64,000 nt of DNA. Source: Biscogniauxia marginata. Taxonomy: Eukaryota > Ascomycota > Sordariomycetes > Xylariales > Xylariaceae. The stretch covers positions 435,864-499,863 of the forward strand of contig MU404072.1 in assembly GCA_022695795.1 (NCBI GenBank). Direction: 5' to 3'. Numbering within the stretch: the stretch's first letter is position 1; each line of letters starts with the position of its first letter. The translations under genes and the position numbers were made by a program. This document shows, one piece after another, positions 11,482-23,759 of this stretch. The notes beneath the pieces are model-generated. The model made no database searches, was not told the origin of the DNA, and saw nothing but the letters and a program-made list of their open reading frames with translations.

Positions 11482-12468
11482 TTGAGAAAATTTTTCAAAA
11501 CTCATGGCGTGCCAGCCAACGCTGAGGAGGCAGCCCATGTCAAAGTCGTCGTTTGTGGGCAGCAGTCCTCTCAAGTTTTAGGAAAGTGCGTCGACCACTT
11601 GTTCAGGGCTTTGATAGCCAACCGTAACATGGGACGTGACGAGCAGACGGCTCATGTGGCATCTTTCTTGTCGAGCAACGCTGGAGGTCATGATGCAAGA
11701 GCCATGGACCTGTCCAGCCAAGTACGTACGACATCGTACGCACGCGGACGACCGAGATATAACAGCAGAAATGATCTGGATCAGATCTGGTGGTATTGGA
11801 TACCGAGTTCTTGCCTGTGTCCTTACAGCTATGTGAGTTTTCGATTGTCGAGAAGGCATCAGGCGACTGCCTGATCGATACCTGCATCAAACATGAAAAT
11901 GGCTTGAATCACGACTCTCTTACCTCTCTTACTCGTGTATTGTACACTGCGAACGAAAACAAGGCCAGCACGGTTTACAACTCGCCTCGGCGGACAACCG
12001 CGTTGATAGCAGATGGAATTGCAGAGAAACTTGTCGCAACTGGCATCACTCCGGACACAATCTTCATAGTTGGCATTACGGGAAAGCCGATTTACAAAAT
12101 TTGAGGGACTTTTTGGAAGCAGAGGGGCATACCGGGATTCTGCCAAGAACCAAGAACTGCATCTCGTTATTGAAGCCCTTCCACGACAGTCTCGCGGTGG
12201 CCCCTTTCCACTGAGACTCGAATTGTTCTTTCCGATCTTCTTCCCGCGCCATGATTTGATTGGGTTGAACCATCGAGCTTTGGAAGACACCTTGCAAACG
12301 AGACTTCTAGCTCTGGCCTTCGACGAGCTATGCAAGCCGACAGAGGAACGAAACGAGAATTGGCGGCCTAAACAACATGTCCCAGTCATACAAACGTCTA
12401 TCATGGACTTTTACCAGCGCGAGAAAGATTTACCCTTGGATCCGCATCTTTCCCAGTTGGATACATGA
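11482..12468 (+). pseudogene. Decayed DEDDh 3'-5' exonuclease-like (RNase H fold) gene
   Basis: Protein-like sequence continues for about 1 kb but changes frame three times, with no plausible intron at the joins. The shifts fall near 11788, 12070 and 12190. Part 1 includes AHVKVVVCGQQSSQVLGKC. Part 2 starts VVLDTEFLPVSLQLCEFSIV, an Exo I (D-x-E) motif, followed by IDTCIKHENGLNH. Part 3 includes WHYGKADLQNLRDFLEAEG. Part 4 holds PRHDLIGLNHRALEDTLQTR, whose H-x4-D is the Exo III signature of DEDDh nucleases, and ends at a stop at 12466-12468. Fungi carry families of uncharacterised proteins with this exonuclease-like domain; the match is from remembered motif patterns, not a search. A functional gene would need three sequencing errors, so a pseudogene is the simplest reading. 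The true 5' end is uncertain. Confidence 0.6.
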
Positions 12469-12760
12469 GAGCACTGGTGCAGCGAAGGCTATGGGGCTCG
12501 TTGGTAGGAAGGGTTTATCCCAAGGTGGCAAGATTCATCACCCACATGTCGAATAAATTGCGCCAGCCCTGTATCTCGCACAATCTGTAAAATGCTAATC
12601 CTTTGGTCCACTGAAAGTCAATGTCCTTCTCGAAGAGAATGCCGAGGTAGGTAAAATGATATACTTAGCAAAACCTACTAACCCGGGCATTGAGACTCTA
12701 TAATGTCCTAGACCCCCCCTCCCCCTCCTAGGTACCTAAGGTATTGTCTTCTCGAATGCC
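12469..12760. other. Short spacer between pseudogene and AspRS 3' end
   Basis: A 292-nt convergent spacer with a pyrimidine tract and a TAGGTACCTA motif near 12729. Nothing coding is seen. Confidence 0.5.
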
Positions 12761-14586
12761 TCATGGCAGCAGTCTCTTAGGTGTGCGAGGATAATACGCC
12801 GCGAGGTGGACACTTGGTAGTGCCAGAAACCAAGCAACCACACGGTCAAGACCAATGCCACCTCCACCATGCGGCGGCACACCGACCTGTCGAAACGTCG
12901 TCAAGTACTCCTTGATGCCGGCACTTTCCGGGTCGACACCCTTGCCACGGATACGCCCCTCGAGTTCAACCGGGTCGTGAATTCGTTGACCGCCGGAGAG
13001 CACCTCCTGCCCACGGATGAACATATCGAAGGCATTTGTAACACGAACACCATCTCCTACCGTAGTACCAGCATCGTCAATCTTGGCATAGAATGGCCGC
13101 GCCGTCTCAGGGAACTTATCAACGACGTAAAAGTCTGTCTTGTACTTGGCGCGGACGACTTTGCCAAGGGCCTTCTCTTGGGGGGTGCTCATATCTTCAT
13201 CGTCCCGTACGTTTGAGAACTCTGGGGGACCTTCCTCTCGTAAAAGCCTTTGTGCCTCGGCGAAGGTTAAGCGGACTTCTTTGCCTGGCTCGGGAAGGAG
13301 GAGCGGCTCTGAATAGTAAACGGATCGGACTGTATCAATTTCGTTCGCACATCGTTCTGTATTGGCGGTATATCCGGTTAGAACATGTACACAAAGAAGT
13401 CTTTCTGGAAGAATATCGGGTACTACTTGGTGGATGAAAACTGACCTTGGATTCCACGGAAGATGGACAATAGGACACCCTCCAATATGGAAAGAACTTC
13501 GGTGTAGGAATCCTTGATTTCCATCTCAACATCAAGCCCCGTAAACTCGGTCATGTGCCTCGGTGTGTTGGAGTTTTCGGCCCTGAAAACAGGGCCTATA
13601 CTGAACACACGCTCCCTGCCTCCTGCAATCTCGATTTGTTTGTAGAATTGGGGCGATTGGGCGAGAAAAGCCTCCTCGCCGAAATATGGGAGTCGAAAGA
13701 CATTTGCGCCGCCCTCGGACGCTGCGCCGATGAGGCAGGGCGGTTCAAATTCCTTGAAACCGCGGGATTCGAGGTATGAGCGAAAGAGCCTCTTCACTTC
13801 GATACGGATATCCTGTGCCGCGTTAATGAGTATCCAGATCATAGTCCATCACCGACCCCGACGTACTGCAATGGCCTGCTGAACAGGAGCGCGCTTGTGC
13901 ATGGCAATGTTGTCGAGATGAGTGAGCATGCTTGCGGCTGGCGTAGTCTCGGAAGCGGCCTCAGCAACTTTCCCGGTGTCAACATCTCCCACTTGGGCAC
14001 TGTCGTCGCTAAAATTGACGATAGGCTGGCTTGCGGTCCCTATGGTCATGCCAAGCACGGCGGGAGCCGGCGCGAGCACGAAGCACTTCGTGATGTGAAG
14101 CTCGAGTCCCGAGACTCGGCAGCTCTTGACGGGTTCGAGAGGCTGCTTCACCTTGGCCTCGACCGCTACGAAGCTCTCGGGATTGATACTGGTTACCCAT
14201 TTAACCATACGTCGACTGACAACAGGCTCCTCCTCAGAGGCCACAATAACGCCCTGGATATCCCAGTTACCCCCCTTGCGGAGCTCGACAAAGCCCATCT
14301 TGGCACTCTGTATGCGAGACTTCTGAAGCCATGCACGCACGACGACCGTCTTGCCATTGTAGGTTTCGTCAAGGGACCGTATTTCGACTTCTTCGGCGTC
14401 CTGATTGAAGGCCGAGGCCGTGGTCTGCCTGTTCCCATAGTTGTCCTTGGCGGGGTCGTCCTCGAGATTGACGGCGGCGGCGGCGGCGAGTTCTGCAGCA
14501 CGCTGAGCTTTCAAAGCCTCCTTCTTCGCCTTAGCCTCGGCCTTCTTCGCACCCTTCTTTGACGTCGGAGCGCTCGACTCTTCCAT
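12761..14586 (-). CDS. DPS1: Cytosolic aspartyl-tRNA synthetase
   Basis: Three minus-strand exons (14586-13867, 13812-13446, 13356-12761) encode 560 residues, close to yeast Dps1. The introns are 54 and 88 nt, in phases 0 and 1. The N-terminus is a Lys/Ala-rich basic helix (KKGAKKAEAKAKKEALKAQ) typical of eukaryotic AspRS. An OB-fold anticodon-binding domain follows (about 68-170), then the class II catalytic core. That core has the flipping-loop region IGAASEGGANVF (about 268-279), motif 2 GPVFRAENSNTPRHMTEF (FRAE at 316-319) and motif 3 GGGGIGLDRVVAWF (about 526-539), ending YYPRTPKRLLP. It charges tRNA-Asp in the cytosol; no mitochondrial presequence is seen. The ATG at 14586 is chosen because A lies at -3 and the protein start fits the family; an in-frame ATG at 14628 would add 14 residues. 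All catalytic motifs are intact. Confidence 0.98.
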
Positions 14587-14867
14587 GATGCCCGTGCTTG
14601 TCGCGATTGGTGATTGAGGGCAATGCACAAAAAGTCATAGGGTTGAGGGGTGGTGGAGGGGCAAATGAGGGGCAGGGTGGAATGATTTTACACTAAGCTC
14701 GTTCTGCCACGTGACGCGCTAAGGAAATGCCGTATTCCCGTCTCTGCGAGGGTGGGTACTTGAGATCGGCAGCGTACAGACAATGTTATCTCCACGTGAC
14801 GTGGGATTCTGCCATGGAATAGACGCCGTTGGCCCGTCGACGCTTGGCATCTTTCCCCCCACGAACA

Positions 14868-15010
14868 TGAGTTCTGTAGCTCCATGCACCAACATGCAGA
14901 TGGACAATGACGACGATGAAGATGAGCTTCCGTGTTACTGTATCCCGTATTTGCGTTGCCGCCTGTGTCCGTTTGACTTGAAACAGGGCCATCGGGTCAT
15001 TGCTTGTGAG
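14868..15010 (+). pseudogene. Possible orphan first exon of a truncated gene
   Basis: An ATG at 14868 opens a short acidic frame (MDNDDDEDELPCYCIPY) ending in the Cys-patterned CRLCPFDLKQGHRVIA, followed directly by a GTGAGT donor. Several fungal F-box-type proteins start with a similar Cys-x-x-Cys entry, which is remembered pattern only. No downstream exon is found: the following 280 nt is degenerate repeat and then the opposite-strand monooxygenase. It may be a broken gene start or chance. Confidence 0.25.
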
Positions 15011-15049
15011 TAGGCCCTAGTATGACGGACTTGACCTCGTTCTCTGGTA

Positions 15050-15275
15050 TAGAATTCTCAGAGGATCTTCTTACGAGCTGAGGACTCATATTATGTTTCT
15101 CGTGTAAGGCCTACTCTAATCCGAGGAGCTTTAAATGTCGTTCTTAATATCATGTTTCCCGTACGAGGTTTTCTCTAAATTAGAAACTACAGATAATGTT
15201 CCTTATACCTATTATGTTTTTCGTATGAGTTTCTGAGAATTAGATAGCTAGTTTCGTCTTTTATAACACTAGGAA
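15050..15275. repeat. Degenerate ~60-nt tandem repeat, about 3 units
   Basis: Units starting near 15091, 15150 and 15212 share TATGTTTYTCGTRTRAG, then a CTAAAT/GAATTAGA block and ATGTTCCTTA-type ends. Spacing is 59-62 nt. The units have diverged strongly, so it is an old minisatellite. It lies just past the 3' end of the monooxygenase gene. Confidence 0.6.
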
Positions 15276-15296
15276 TAGAAAATAACAAGTAACCGT

Positions 15297-16951
15297 CTAA
15301 TCCCAGCTACCAGGACCGAGATCAACTGGCTTTCCGTTTCTTATATCTTCCATGATCTGATCGATACTCCATGGTCTATACCGATATCCGGGAGGGTAAT
15401 TGGGGGGCACAGCCTCCACTTGGTCAAAGGGAACCCCCCGCTTGACCGTGTCGGCCATCTTACGATAGTTTTCGTAAGCATAAAGCTCAGGATCATGTTT
15501 CCAGACCCAGGCCGGAAGTCGCGGTTGCGCCTTTTTCGGATCGAGCTGAACCTTGCTCCAGTCGGTGTCCTGGAGCAACTCCGCATTGGCGAATCCCAAC
15601 TTTTGCGCACACGAACATCGGATGAAGCGAAGCCTGATGTGAGTTCGGATTGAGAGTGGGATATTTCTCTTTCCGCCGAGCTGAAGACATGTGGCCAAGG
15701 AGACTGCATCCTCGATCGCTTGCGTAGCACCGTTGCCAGAGGCGGGTAAAAACGAATGGGCAGCATCACCAATCTGAACGACACGGCCACAGGGAGAAGA
15801 CCAGGATGGCTGAGGATTACGCCAGAAGAGTTCGAAGTTGATGATTGTGTTTGGCGGAGTAAGTTGGACTAGTTCTTTAAAAATAGATGCCCACGGAACC
15901 GGCCCAACGCCCTTATCCATATTATTCAATACTTCATCAGCCTCAATAGTGTGACTCCAGCTTTCCTCCTCAGATCCAGTGACCTGGGCCCAGTTAGTAT
16001 GATGGATATGACGGCGTTACAGAATTGCTTACATCATGGTTTATGACCCAAATACAGGTGCCGGGGCGGATCATTGTCATAGCATATGTTCCTGGGCTGC
16101 CAGAAGAAAGGTTAGTCGAAACGAAGAAGTTCTGTCTATACTCAGAATAGGACATACCCTAACCATGTTCTGATAACTGGTTCATCACCGTTATCACCAG
16201 CCATTCTGAAGAACTCCTTGACTTTGGAATTCTTATCTAGGTGCTGTAAGGGGAAAGATGCCCGCCATAGAGCCCTTCCTGAGCTCGACGCTCTCACTTG
16301 CCCTCCAACGAGCTTCTGGCTTTTTGATCCTACGCCGTCTGCTGCAATCACGACATCTGCCTCAAACCGCTCACCCTGGTCTGTGATGGCCCCCGCTTTC
16401 CCGCGTACGTCGTCTTCGTAGTAGTCAATTACCCTCTTACCATACTGAATCTTGATACCCAGCTTTCTGACCTGACGGACTAACATCTGGTAGACAAATG
16501 GTCGCATCTGGAATGTTCCTGGTGGACTTTTCGGATCCATTCCCGCAGAAAGTAACCGGTCTGATACTTTCGAGATCGGGATCATCCGCTCGCCACTATG
16601 CTTGAAGGTCTCGACCCAAGCATTCTTCATCGAAATCTTGTCAAACTCTTGCAGAAGCTCTGGCCAATGTCGGAAGAACCTTGTAGCACTTCGGCCCATG
16701 AAATACATGTCACCTAATCGGCATTATAGCTAATTTTCTCATTGATACTATCACCGAGACAGGAAGAAAAAAAACATACCGGCAGTAATGGTACCACTAT
16801 GACGCTCAAGGATCTGCACATTATGACCTTTACGAGTACATTCGATAGCTGCTGTTAGTCCAGCAAGACCAGTTCCGATAACCAGGACATCGATGCCGCT
16901 CGAAGGGTAGGACCCGACAGGTCTGTAATCGTCTTGTTGAAGTGAGCCCAT
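15297..16951 (-). CDS. FAD-dependent monooxygenase (salicylate-hydroxylase-like, group A)
   Basis: Four minus-strand exons (16951-16780, 16713-16158, 16096-16033, 15983-15297) encode 492 residues. Introns are 66, 61 and 49 nt, and all joins restore homologous sequence, e.g. AGDMYFMGRS and WLGPGTYAMTMIRPGTC. The three flavoprotein hydroxylase motifs are present. They are the dinucleotide-binding GTGLAG (26-31), the DG motif ADVVIAADGVGSKS (ADG at 182-184) and the GD motif GRVVQIGDAAHSFLPASGNG (GD at 336-337). It should use FAD and NAD(P)H to hydroxylate an aromatic or polyketide-like substrate; the substrate cannot be read from sequence. No signal peptide is seen, so it is probably cytosolic. 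No backbone synthase or transporter is nearby, so a cluster role is not supported. The C-terminal extension (WSIDQIMEDIRNGKPVDLG) fits fungal members. Confidence 0.95.
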
Positions 16952-19520
16952 CTTGAGAGAAGAAAAGAAAACAAATATATTGCAATTTTCTAAGGTATCA
17001 AGAGCGTTAGGGGCCCTCGCTTCAAGTTACTGGTGGAATCAGACTCGAAGATGGATTCACATCATGCTGAGAACGTGGGATACTGAACTATATCTGGACG
17101 CTTTTTAATGGAATCTTCTGAAGGATATTTGACACTTATAACATAATCCGCATAGCCGACCGTTGTTCGGGAGCGAGCTGTTGATTTATGGGGAAATGTC
17201 TTATGTGCCATAGCTTAGTGAGGCTTATATTTCAACACGAGCCGTCCCACCTTCTCGGGACCGAGGCCCCTTGCGTGGTGTCAACCCAAGGATCTGAACC
17301 CACAAGGTGCATTCCTAAGGGTCCAATACAGACAACAGCTGTGATAACAGACGTTGCATTTTAATTTATATCAGAAGATAATACGTTATCTTGGTTGGTA
17401 ATAGGGATTGCGAGTTAGATCTGCTTCGATGCGATTACTCAAGTTTTTTTTTTGGGCGTGTCAGCATCACTTGAAGATATCATGCGAACCTCGTCGCCAC
17501 AAGACGTTTTTTAGGCCCAAATGTTCGGCAATTAGCTGGCGCCAATGCAATAGCTTATAAGAAATCCTTTCGACTGATAAGTATGCTCCGGATTTCTGGA
17601 AATATGTGCACACCGTTGGCGAAATTCTCCTAGCGCATCGACAGTAGGCGACTTGGGCGGCTTAATGGCCAGAGATGGTATATGCTGACGGCGCTTAGGC
17701 ACGTAGACACTACTGTTTATTCTGTCGTTAATATATGACCTGTCAACAAGAAGCATTCTGTTCCACGTCTGACCCTCGTCACATATTATTCAAGTAGTCC
17801 TGGTGATGTGACAGACTCTGGAGCATGCTTTACCGTGTCCTCCCAAGCGCCTACACGTCAAGGAAAACCTAAACTTGCGTGATCATTGGATGGTTTCTAT
17901 ATCTGATATCTGATGATATGGGATTGTTAAATTAAATAACAAAGATGGGCTAGAAGGCTCTCCCCCTAACGATTTCCAAGGAAAAGATATAATCACAGTT
18001 ACTTGGTACTTGGAGTGTGATACATGTCTTATGCCTCAATATAGTGTCTTACAAATTTTCAACATTTACGACATGTTATTGAAGGGTTGAATGATTTGGG
18101 TCGCACTGAGCTGTCGTTGTGGAAGCAACTCTGAAGTGCAGGGGTTTGCTTTGCTTGCTAGGATGATGGATCTCTGAGCACACCGCAAACTACGCCTTGC
18201 AGGTGATGAGTCACGATCATGTGTCGAAAGCCATCTTAAGAACCGCCCCGGAGGTCTGAGCTTCAGGAAGCTACTTGAGTAAAATGTTCAGTTGTAAATA
18301 TTTTTGTTTGTTTGTTCGATTCGCTCTGGTTGGTATAGAGGGCAATAAGGCTTGCCTTTGCAATCTACGAATGTATCGAATAGTTTCATAATCGATATGA
18401 TGCTATGAGCTTGGGTCCCGTAAGGGTTACGGTATCAACAAGAATTGTTCTGAGACCACTGGTCCAGGTATTGTATTGGTATGTTGGGGCGGCATGGAGC
18501 TAAACCCCGTTCTAGCCCATCTCAGTGTATACTCATGCTCTAATCCGAGCTCAGCGATAGCACAATAAGTCATGCGGCGAGTGCATCCATTCATATACCA
18601 GCACCTTGGTCCTTGATGTATTACCACACATCAATGGATAAAGACAAGCAATGCGACATTATGCTTCTGAGTTGGAGCACTGACGAAGCTATGCGGTACC
18701 GAAGCTGGCCAGAGGGTGGATTCCTTCCACAATCCTGAATAGCCATCGAGATTCTGGAACCAGCATTTGAGACTTTTGATGATAACATGCTTTCTTAATC
18801 AGCTCAGTGGTCCCTCTCGGATACTTTGTGCGGAGCTATTCGATTGTGTCCCAAATCTCTGGACTGAAAGAGAAATCCCGGTGACCTTCTCGATTTTTCA
18901 GCACTGTATATAGAAAGCTTTTCTCTATAAAACATTGTATTATTAAGAGCATATAATTTCTATGTTACTGACTCACATTATCTACAGTCAGCGAGACCCA
19001 GCAATCTAGACCAAAGAACGATACGTACATTTCTCGATTTGGAATGACATCTGCACAATCCTTACGGCATGGAGTATATGCTCCTAGGAGTAGTCACTCT
19101 ATCGCTCCTGGCATAAATTTACGTATCGAGAATAGTTTGGGTTATTTTACAGAGCATGAGGCAACTGTAGTGTAGAATAAACACGGAATAATGAACACAG
19201 AATAGGGTTAGATCAGCTAGATTGTGGAGTAAGCAAAGCGACAACGCCTAACCTCCGCTAGGCTGTCATTACTGAGAGGTTAGTGTACGAGCAACCCAAG
19301 CTCGTCTGTCAACGGATGGCCCCCACGATCTTCCATCCTATAGCTGTCTTTGACTTCGTAGTATTTATGCTCAAGGGGGACTCATCGACCCACTCCCGAG
19401 AAAGCAGCTTATACACAAGTTATACTTCTGAAAACTAGGTATTTTACCAGTGTTTCGTTTATTCATTGATAAACAAGTAGCACTATCCTCCTCTCCCATG
19501 GATTTAATATGCCTACTAGG
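16952..19520. other. Intergenic, 2.6 kb, no gene recognised
   Basis: AT-rich, with frequent stops in all frames. The right 300 nt is the 3' flank of the lectin-like gene and the left part is the monooxygenase promoter. No domain, RNA gene or repeat was identified. Confidence 0.5.
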
Positions 19521-21073
19521 TCATGATAATATAGTGAATACTTGTGAGCCGTCATTGGAGCACGGTGCCGAATCGAGTCTACCATTTCCAGGTATAAAGC
19601 AGGTAGTATTGCGTTCGCTCTCTGGTGCAAGTATCAGGTTGGTACCGCCGCTGAATGGAATCAGTTGGCCATTGTTCGTTTCGCCCTCTAAACAAATATT
19701 AGCTCAGTGTTATTTCAAGCTGGGACGGTAACAACAGACCTCCCGCTGCCCGTCCCCCGCAGGAAAAGATTGTGACAGTATCACCAACAGGACGACGTCC
19801 GTCGAAGCTTATACAGCCATTCATCTACAAAAACGTGAGCAAATAGGTTTAAGTCGCTCAATATCAGACCTAGGGCTATACTTACTAGGCTGCTTACAAT
19901 CAGGGCTGAGCTTTGAGCATTGTTGTGCTTCCCTGATGTGATAATGTCAAACTTCTCATTTGGTGTGTCGGCACAGTCTACAAGGGAGATTGGTATCAGA
20001 TTCTGTCGGAAGTCTCCGGCAGTAGGGTCGACAAATAGACACTGTCCGTTTGGGGCCTGTATGCTCGCTGCTGTGAAAGCTCGAGTTGCCGTGTCATCTC
20101 GCTGGTGTGATTCAGCTACAGCGGTTGGTATGAGCTCTCCACCTGCACGAGAGACAGGAACCGCATCAGTGGGATTAGGTATGCTACTAGCAACTGCGGC
20201 AGTAGTCGATGGAGAAGAGTATGTCGTACTACTTGTCTTAGGAGTTGAGTTTTCATTTTTAGTAGTGCTAGGTCCAATAGCTGTCTGGAGAGTCGTTGGC
20301 TCATTTGCTCGGGATGTGGTAATCGGAGAAGTGATATTCCCATTGGGACTATCAGGGCTATCACTAAATGTGAAAGTTTGGTTGGCATTCTCTTCGGCGC
20401 AGGCTTCGACACTGATCACGTCATCTTTTACCGTGAAACATGACTGAGGGTTGTTCAAAGGCGAGAACGAGAGAGGGCCACCGCTGCCATCGAATGGAAA
20501 AAGCTGTGAATCAGTAACACCACCACCACCATCAGCCCTGCCTCCGCAGCTGAACAATATTACTTGGTTCCCGGTCACGCGTCTTGGATCAAAGTTGAAG
20601 CAAGCGTGAGTCTAAAATAGTGTTAGATGGCAGTTCTTCCATATCAATCCGACGAGAATATGACAAACCAAGGTGCTAACAATCAACATTGAGTTCGCAA
20701 CATTATTATGTTTGCCACTTGTGATAATATCCCATCCTTGACCATTGGTAGAGCCGCAGTCAGCTACTTGGATTGGGGTAAGGTTGGCTCGAAAATCGCC
20801 AGAGAGCTCGTCAACGAACAAGCACCGCCCATCTGAAGTCTGAGCTTTTGCTATTAGTCCAGTTCCCCTCTTTAGATAACAACCCGTTAATAATCCTACC
20901 TTAATCCGTGTGCCCTCAAAGGCAATAGTAGCCGTGGTGTCCGGCTGCTGAGCCTCCTCAAATGAAACCTGATCTAATTCTGCTACAGCACGATGCGTAA
21001 GGTGAGTAAACGATGTCGGGGATGCCACGACGAGCGGAACTAAGTAGAGAGCGACTGAGGCGTGGGGCTTCAT
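19521..21073 (-). CDS. Secreted two-repeat protein, probable ricin-B/beta-trefoil-like lectin repeats
   Basis: Five minus-strand exons (21073-20900, 20839-20669, 20611-19886, 19824-19740, 19687-19521) encode 440 residues; introns are 60, 57, 61 and 52 nt. A signal peptide (MKPHASVALYLVPLVVAS) is followed by repeat 1 (about 50-197), a Ser/Thr/Pro-rich linker (about 198-285) and repeat 2 (about 288-440). Each repeat has the order CLFVD..(S/A)GDFR.NL, WDIITSGKHNN or FDIITSGKHNN, a C.(S/N)FD.RR segment, an IFSCGGRA/LFSCGGRA segment, and QLFPFDG or QLIPFSG. The Cys pattern and the Q-x-W-like GQGWDIIT suggest a beta-trefoil carbohydrate-binding fold. That is inference; I cannot name the family with certainty. 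No catalytic domain is attached. Exons 4 and 5 are short, but each reproduces a part of repeat 1, which validates the splice model. The linker is probably O-glycosylated. Confidence 0.75.
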
Positions 21074-23759
21074 TATAAGTTGTAAGTGAGGAGAGAATGA
21101 CGATGAGATAAAGATAGACGGATATAATATAAATGAAGGTTATATATTGAAAGTGTAGTGTTAAGGAAATGTTCCTCAATGGAAGGATACCTGATCCCGC
21201 AGAACCTGAGATGACGATAGATCAAAAGCCATCCCTTCCAGAACAATGGTGCCTCGATTTACTCGAACAGCAAGTATTTGTATTGCACACAATCTCGTGA
21301 TACAATCCAAGTAGTCGACCTTACAGCGCCCTAAAAGCCATTTATCCTGAATTATAATCACTGGTTTCCATTGAGTTTCATAGCTTCTCTTACCTGCAGA
21401 CTTAATCCTCCCAGCTACATTCCTGATTGAATAAACTAAGTAGTAGGCTCAGCATCACCAATTGAAACCTAGTACTAGAAATTACTAGGGTCAATTAGGG
21501 GTCGCGTAAGCGCTGAGGTTGATGAAACAATCCTACTCGTTAAGCCTATCCGATTTACACTTTGGCTTAAGACGAAACGCGGGGTGTACAGCTGAAAATA
21601 TCCATATTACAGACCACCGAATCGCTTGTGAAATCTGAAGGAATGGGTTTTTTTAAGAAAGACAATTCAACAAGAAGGAATCTATTCAGTAGATTACCCG
21701 CTTCCATTAGACGCCGACCACATATATTAATTAAGCTTATATATCTTTTGTGAGTGCTGTCGGACGGCATTATCATTGCGCGCTTCAGCTTACAGAAACA
21801 GAAGTGTTCCGCCGGGATGTAAACTTATGCGGTTATCATACTGGGAAAATAACGATATCGTAATTTGCTCAATGATCCCAGTGAACGAAACCACGAAAAT
21901 AAATTCCAAATTTCGCGAGATGAAAAACATGGTTAACTTCGGAACTCGTTTGGTATCGAGAAAGTGCATCGCATATTGAGAGATTATACTTGCTACACTG
22001 ATTACTTGCAAGCTAGGTATATATAACTTCGAAGTAGTATAAACACAAGTATTATTAACGAGGTGATTATAATAAAGCTCATTTAAGTGCCAAACTTTTA
22101 TTAATTAATAATGCCATTATTAATATATTGAAAAATGTAACAACTTTAAAAGATTTTTTTATATCTTATAATTAATTATAATCGATATTGTAATAATGCT
22201 TATAAATGTTTAACTTGACTATTATAAATAAATATATTTCAATAAAATAACGTGATAAGGAGAAAAGGAGAGGGATGTTTTATAACTCTACTATTTAGCC
22301 TTATATAACGGATAACGGACAAATAGTAGCTAAATAGCCTAACTAAGGTGAGAGTCACCTCCACTATCACAGAAACAGCGTTTTTAAGTCGTTAATATTA
22401 AACCACGTATACTCTGTTGCCTTTGAGCTATGAAAAATATGGTAATTCACGTAAATAAATGTCAGACGTCTTTTATGGCATGCGTAGTTAAAATCATCCT
22501 GTATGAGAAGCTGAGTATATAGGACATAAGATCAACTTTGATATTACATAACGTCTAACGGAGGTAAACATTAGTTGCACTATACTACTTGTACATACGT
22601 GTGAAGTAAACCCGTTTCTCATTGCCATCACCTTCTCGAATATCTATTACAAGTGCACACAGATATCGGGGCCCGGTGTCGAATTCCTAAAGTAGCAACC
22701 CAGCCAATAGAGGGGCTGGGTGTCGAGGGTGTTAAAACAAATTTGTTCATAGTGGAAATCTTTAGGCCTTGCTAGCACGATCGAGGTGACTTAATTCTTG
22801 GCACCTTTTCTTCAGGAGGAAGCTCGCAGGACAACGTATCATTGCCGTGCATGGTTGTTGTCGCGGGGAATATTAAATTAACTGGGAGGTTATTCGGCGC
22901 GATGCGACATATCGGGTGAGCTGTTTGGCAAGCGTGGATACCTGCAGTATGGTAGACCACCGCCCGTGCAGTTCGTCATTTTGCGCCATCCAGCACTCAC
23001 CTGTTGATTCTTTTGGTGAGTTAAATTATCTCGTGTAGTCTACCTGGCTTCTATCTCCTACAAGTTCTAGAATATTCAAGCCTACAGTTGTCCACCTCAT
23101 ATTACAACAGTCAATCCTAGTCTGTATTGATCTAGAACTACGATGTCTAGAGTGCCTGGGAAGTATTGTTTCGTATTTACAATGGATACTACATAGACAG
23201 TGGCATAGACATACGCCAAGAGACCCAGAAATTATGTATTTATCTCCTCTTCTTCATCGGCATCAATATTCGTCTCTATGCTCCCAGGACTTTGAGGAAT
23301 ACGTCTTGCTCTAATATGACCACATTTGTCGCGTTGGCCCTTAATTTTGTTTATTTTTTAACATCTAACCTCGTGTGTAAAGAGTTATCCCAAGACTGTA
23401 TAATTCCATTATAATTTGTTATTGCATGGTAATTTAGTTCAAGCTATGAAGCTCGACCTACCAGAAGCGAGCTTTATGCCCGGTACCTGACTGTTATTGT
23501 ATAGCTTATCATGCCCGCCGATCTGCAGTTCATGCAGTACCTTCTTAATTAGGTAGTTCCTCAACACCTTACCTACATATGTGTTGTCATATAGGTAGGT
23601 ACATACTTACAATCGGATGGTGTAGGTACCGTGCTCGATTGTAAACCTAAAACCCAGACGCTAGATGTAAGCATTCTTAAATATGAAGATATCCCTTCGT
23701 CTTCTCCTTTATTATTACATAGTCAAGTGTGAAGCCCTAGTCACCCAGGCAACAGTATC
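21074..23759. other. Intergenic, 2.7 kb, AT-rich
   Basis: The most AT-rich part is about 22020-22260. A small inverted repeat (CCCAGCC...GGCTGGG, 22699-22720) and TAGGTAGGTACATA-type motifs (23540-23640) occur. The right end is the promoter of the carboxypeptidase gene. No gene is recognised. Confidence 0.5.

Noticed and set aside
15297..21073. Monooxygenase plus neighbouring genes as a secondary-metabolite cluster
   Set aside because: No PKS, NRPS, terpene synthase, transporter or cluster regulator is present; the neighbour is AspRS and a lectin-like gene 2.6 kb away.
22699..22720. Hairpin CCCAGCC...GGCTGGG resembling a bacterial terminator
   Set aside because: The genome is eukaryotic, there is no T tract after it, and no gene ends there.
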